Shown here piece after piece: positions 61,700-64,000 of a stretch of DNA of 64,000 nt; the stretch's first letter is position 1; each line of letters starts with the position of its first letter. The stretch is from CAYQSU01 sp964420325. Lineage in GTDB: Bacteria > Pseudomonadota > Alphaproteobacteria > Rhodospirillales > Defluviicoccaceae. A program made the position numbers and the translations under genes. The stretch lies in assembly GCA_964420325.1 (NCBI GenBank), contig CAYQSU010000008.1:9293-73292 (forward strand), in the 5' to 3' direction. Below the pieces are notes generated by a model. That model had not been told where the DNA came from. It saw only the letters and a list, made by a program, of their open reading frames with translations, and made no database searches.

Positions 61700-62416
61700 T
61701 CAAGGCCGGGTCCCGGCGGCGGCCGGCCGCTCGAGGCGGACCGCGGCCGCGCGCACGGCGTCGGCGACCTGGCCGGGGGTGAGCGCCTCGGCAAGGCGGC
61801 CGCGCACGTCCGGGTCGACGGAGAGGCCGCGGCCGGCGGCGACCTCGAGCCACATCAGCGCCTGGGCCGGATCGGCGTCGATCCCCTCGCCCCGGGCGTA
61901 GAGGCCGCCCAGCGCCAGCGCCGCGGCGGCGACGCCGGCCTCGGCGGCCGCGCGGAACAACGAGGCCGCACTCGCCGGATCGCGGCCGACGCCCTGGCCC
62001 TGCAGGTGGAGAAGGGCGAGATTGTGCTGAGCTACCGCCGAGCCGGCGTCGGCGGCGAGGCCGTACCAGCGCGCCGCCTCGGCAACGTCGCGGGCGACGC
62101 CCAACCCCTGGTGCAGCACCGCCGCGAGCCTCAGCTGCGCCGCACCATGGCCTTGCTCGGCGGCGCGCCGGTACCACAAGAGGGCGCGGGCGGGATCGGC
62201 GGGACGGCCGATGCCGCGTTCGTGCATCAGGCCGAGATAGTGCTGCGCCGGCGCGTGGCCGGCGGCGGCGGCCGTCTCGTACCAGGCCATCGCCTCGCCA
62301 TAGGTCTCGGGAACGGCGGGCTCGGCGGCGGCGGCCGGGCCGAGGCCCGCCGGCAGGGCGAGGGCGATCCCCGCCCCCCACAGGATCGCACGCATCCTCC
62401 AGCCGGCTTCCCTCAT
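61700..62416 (-). CDS. Exported Sel1-repeat protein
   Basis: 238 residues from ATG 62416 (a TTG three codons upstream is also possible). Signal peptide to about AAAAEP. Four Sel1-like repeats of 36 residues follow (for example MAWYETAAAAGHAPAQHYLG, LLWYRRAAEQGHGAAQLRLA, ARWYGLAADAGSAVAQHNLA), then a fifth weaker one. Sel1 repeats form helical scaffolds that bind other proteins in the periplasm. Target unknown. Confidence 0.9.
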   Translation of the reverse strand: MREAGWRMRAILWGAGIALALPAGLGPAAAAEPAVPETYGEAMAWYETAAAAGHAPAQHYLGLMHERGIGRPADPARALLWYRRAAEQGHGAAQLRLAAVLHQGLGVARDVAEAARWYGLAADAGSAVAQHNLALLHLQGQGVGRDPASAASLFRAAAEAGVAAAALALGGLYARGEGIDADPAQALMWLEVAAGRGLSVDPDVRGRLAEALTPGQVADAVRAAAVRLERPAAAGTRP

Positions 62417-62525
62417 TGTGGCCAAGGCTTAACCCAAACGGCGCAATCGCCGACATCCCATATCGCCTCGGTTGCAGCGTTGCAAAGACAATCGGAGCCG
62501 GCCGCCGCCGGCAGCGGCTGCGCCG

Positions 62526-62759
62526 TCAGCCGCGGCCCGCGCCGGCGGTCGAGGTCGGGGACTCGGTGCCGCGGACGGCGTCCGGCGAGGGTCCGGAATG
62601 GCCGATCAGGCGGCGGCGGTCCCGCGGATAGGGGAGGGCGTAGCAGTCGGCATCGGCGAGGCTCCGGTAACAGTAGAGCGGCGGGTCGACGAAGGCCGCC
62701 TCGGGCGGCGGCGCGCAGGCCGTGGCCGCGACGAGGACGAACAGGGCGATCGTCCGCAT
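62526..62759 (-). CDS. Small lipoprotein
   Basis: 77 residues. Signal sequence with lipobox ATAC (C15) in MRTIALFVLVAATACAPPP. The mature part is short with Cys residues in LYCYRSLADADCYALPYPRDR, a pattern often found in conserved small lipoproteins of Rhodospirillales. Function unknown. It lies 13 bp downstream of the AcuI-like gene on the same strand. Confidence 0.85.
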   Translation of the reverse strand: MRTIALFVLVAATACAPPPEAAFVDPPLYCYRSLADADCYALPYPRDRRRLIGHSGPSPDAVRGTESPTSTAGAGRG

Positions 62760-62772
62760 CCGCCGCCCCCGC

Positions 62773-63777
62773 TCAGGCCTGGACGTCGATCACCGTCCGG
62801 CCGCGGATCCGGCCCTCGAGGATCGGGCCGGCGAGGCCGGGGACGTCGGCGAGCGGCACCACCCGGGTCATCTTCGCGAGCTTCTCCTTGTCGAGGTCGC
62901 GGGCGAGCCTGGACCAGGCGAGCAGCCGCCGCTCCATCGGACAGGTCTGGGAATCGACGCCGACGAGGGCGATGCCGCGCAACAGGAAAGGGATCACCGT
63001 GGTCTTGAGCTCGATGCCGCCGGCGTTGCCGACCGAGGCGCAGCAGCCGCCGAGGTGGAGATGGGCGAGCAGGCTGCCGAGGATGGCGCCGCCGACGTTG
63101 TCGATCGCCCCCGACCAGCGCTGCGGCCCGAGCGGTCCCTTGGGCGGCGTGGCGAGCTCGTTGCGGCCGACGATCGAGGCGGCGCCGAGGTCCCTGAGGT
63201 AGCCCTCGAGATCGGCCCTCCCGGTCGCCGCCGCCACCCGGTAGCCGAGGCCGGCGAGCAGCGCGACGGCGACGCTGCCGACGCCGCCGCCGGCGCCGGT
63301 GACCAGCACCTCGCCGGGGCTCTCGGGTTCGAGGCCGTGCGCCTCGAGGATCATGACGGCCAGCATCGCCGTCAGCCCGGCGGTGCCGAGCGCCATCGCC
63401 TCCTTCATCGTCATCCCCGGCGGTAGCGGCACCAGCCACTCCGACCTGACCCGCGCCCGGGTGGCGTAGCCTCCCCAGTGGATCTCGCCGACCCGCCAGC
63501 CGGTGAGGATCACCCCGTCGCCGGGCTTGAAGCGGGGGGAGTCCGAGGACAGGACGACGCCGGCGAAGTCGACGCCGGGGACGTGGGGATAGCTGCGCAC
63601 CAGCTTGCCGAGGCCGCGGAGGATCATGCCGTCCTTGTAGTTGAGGTCGGAGTAGCGGACGTCGACGACGACGTCGCCCTCGGGCAGCGCCGCGTCGTCG
63701 AGGGTCCTGATCGCCGACGTAACCTTGCCCCCGCTCTCCTCGAGGACGAGGGCCCTGAACCGGCTCTGAGACGTCAT
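62773..63777 (-). CDS. acuI: AcuI/YhdH-type acrylyl-CoA reductase (MDR family)
   Basis: 334 residues from ATG 63777, with GGGGGAGAG upstream; the longer frame is rejected. Zinc-free medium-chain dehydrogenase/reductase: DLNYKDGMILRGLGKLVRSYPHVPGVDFAG near the N-terminus, the NADPH-binding loop VTGAGGGVGSVAVALLAGLG near 156-175, and the C-terminal GRTVIDVQA. AcuI reduces acryloyl-CoA to propionyl-CoA. Substrate in this organism is inferred from the family only. Confidence 0.93.
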   Translation of the reverse strand: MTSQSRFRALVLEESGGKVTSAIRTLDDAALPEGDVVVDVRYSDLNYKDGMILRGLGKLVRSYPHVPGVDFAGVVLSSDSPRFKPGDGVILTGWRVGEIHWGGYATRARVRSEWLVPLPPGMTMKEAMALGTAGLTAMLAVMILEAHGLEPESPGEVLVTGAGGGVGSVAVALLAGLGYRVAAATGRADLEGYLRDLGAASIVGRNELATPPKGPLGPQRWSGAIDNVGGAILGSLLAHLHLGGCCASVGNAGGIELKTTVIPFLLRGIALVGVDSQTCPMERRLLAWSRLARDLDKEKLAKMTRVVPLADVPGLAGPILEGRIRGRTVIDVQA

Positions 63778-63931
63778 GATCGCGCTCTCCCCCCTTTCCA
63801 GGCCTTCAGGTGCATGGTGGTGCCGGCGGCGACCGCCGGGTCCAGGCATTGTCGCCGCGCCCGGGTCCGCGGTCAATGCGCGCGGTCGGACCCGAGGCGC
63901 CGGGGCATGGACCCGGCGGCCGGCGAGCGTC

Positions 63932-63996
63932 GCGACAAAATGCGGCAAAATGCGACATTTTGCGACAAAATGCGACAAAATGCGACATTTTGCGAC
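63932..63996. repeat. 10-bp tandem repeat with phased A/T tracts
   Basis: Six and a half units of a 10-bp repeat: GCGACAAAAT (three exact copies and one with GCGGC) and GCGACATTTT (two copies), in the order A, A, T, A, A, T. The period equals about one helical turn, so the A/T tracts lie on one face and the DNA should be intrinsically curved. It is 155 bp upstream of the acuI start and ends near the window edge. Confidence 0.75.
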
Positions 63997-64000
63997 GCTT

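Noticed and set aside
63778..63988. Short ORFs translated from the 10-bp repeat (MSHFVAF-type peptides)
   Set aside because: The repeated peptide is just the translation of the DNA repeat and has no start context.

Overview
The window is GC-rich, densely coded chromosomal DNA from an alphaproteobacterium, most likely Rhodospirillales-like. The evidence is gene content and order: split glycine decarboxylase (gcvT-gcvH-gcvPA), thrB-rnhA, thrC next to an M16 peptidase, an aa3 oxidase locus ctaC-ctaD-ctaG-ctaE, and a GGC-starting tRNA-Met(CAT). Genus cannot be read from the sequence. It is a draft scaffold: a run of 100 N at 45166-45265 is flanked by two identical 55-bp segments. Collapsing them restores one intact gene, so the gap is a false join of overlapping contigs.

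Layout: (1) 1-5530, minus strand: glycine cleavage genes, a lipoprotein, a double-CDGSH iron-sulfur protein and a large exported helical-repeat protein. (2) 5592-16551: homoserine kinase, RNase HI, two bacteriohemerythrins, peroxiredoxin, a DsbD-like reductase, YqgE, M16 peptidase, threonine synthase and an M32 carboxypeptidase. (3) 16559-24239: terminal oxidase locus. On the minus strand are ctaB, a heme-copper-oxidase-like protein without CuB ligands, a DUF420 protein and an unlisted 29-residue membrane peptide. On the plus strand are ctaC, ctaD, ctaG, ctaE and a DUF983 protein. (4) 24300-27884: a DUF2189 membrane protein, a SagB-type oxidoreductase and a CHAD protein. (5) 28139-33530: a GAF-PP2C-HATPase switch protein, a STAS protein, then a Mla/MCE lipid ABC transporter with its lipoprotein. 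(6) 33547-37012: CBS protein, YbdK-type ligase, N-formylglutamate amidohydrolase-like enzyme and an EamA exporter. (7) 37106-38406: an IS110-family element with a structured 5' noncoding end and an 8-bp flanking repeat, 14 bp upstream of a nucleotide-sugar dehydrogenase gene. (8) 38421-55659: exopolysaccharide/exosortase (XrtA, PEP-CTERM) locus with export protein, PrsR/PrsK, chain-length protein, tyrosine kinase, amidotransferase, exosortase A, FemAB-like protein, deacetylase, ATPase and a second deacetylase. No PEP-CTERM substrate and no glycosyltransferase is in the window. (9) 55737-59486: DegP-type protease, a strong terminator and an OmpR/histidine-kinase pair. (10) 59467-64000: a beta-helix/DUF11 surface protein, tRNA-Met, a Sel1-repeat protein, a small lipoprotein, AcuI-like reductase and a helically phased 10-bp repeat at the right edge.

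The items most worth following up are the IS110 element with its candidate bridge RNA, the PP2C/STAS switch fused by position to a lipid transporter, and the oxidase-like protein lacking CuB with its DUF420 partner and 29-residue peptide. No CRISPR array, rRNA or phage was seen.
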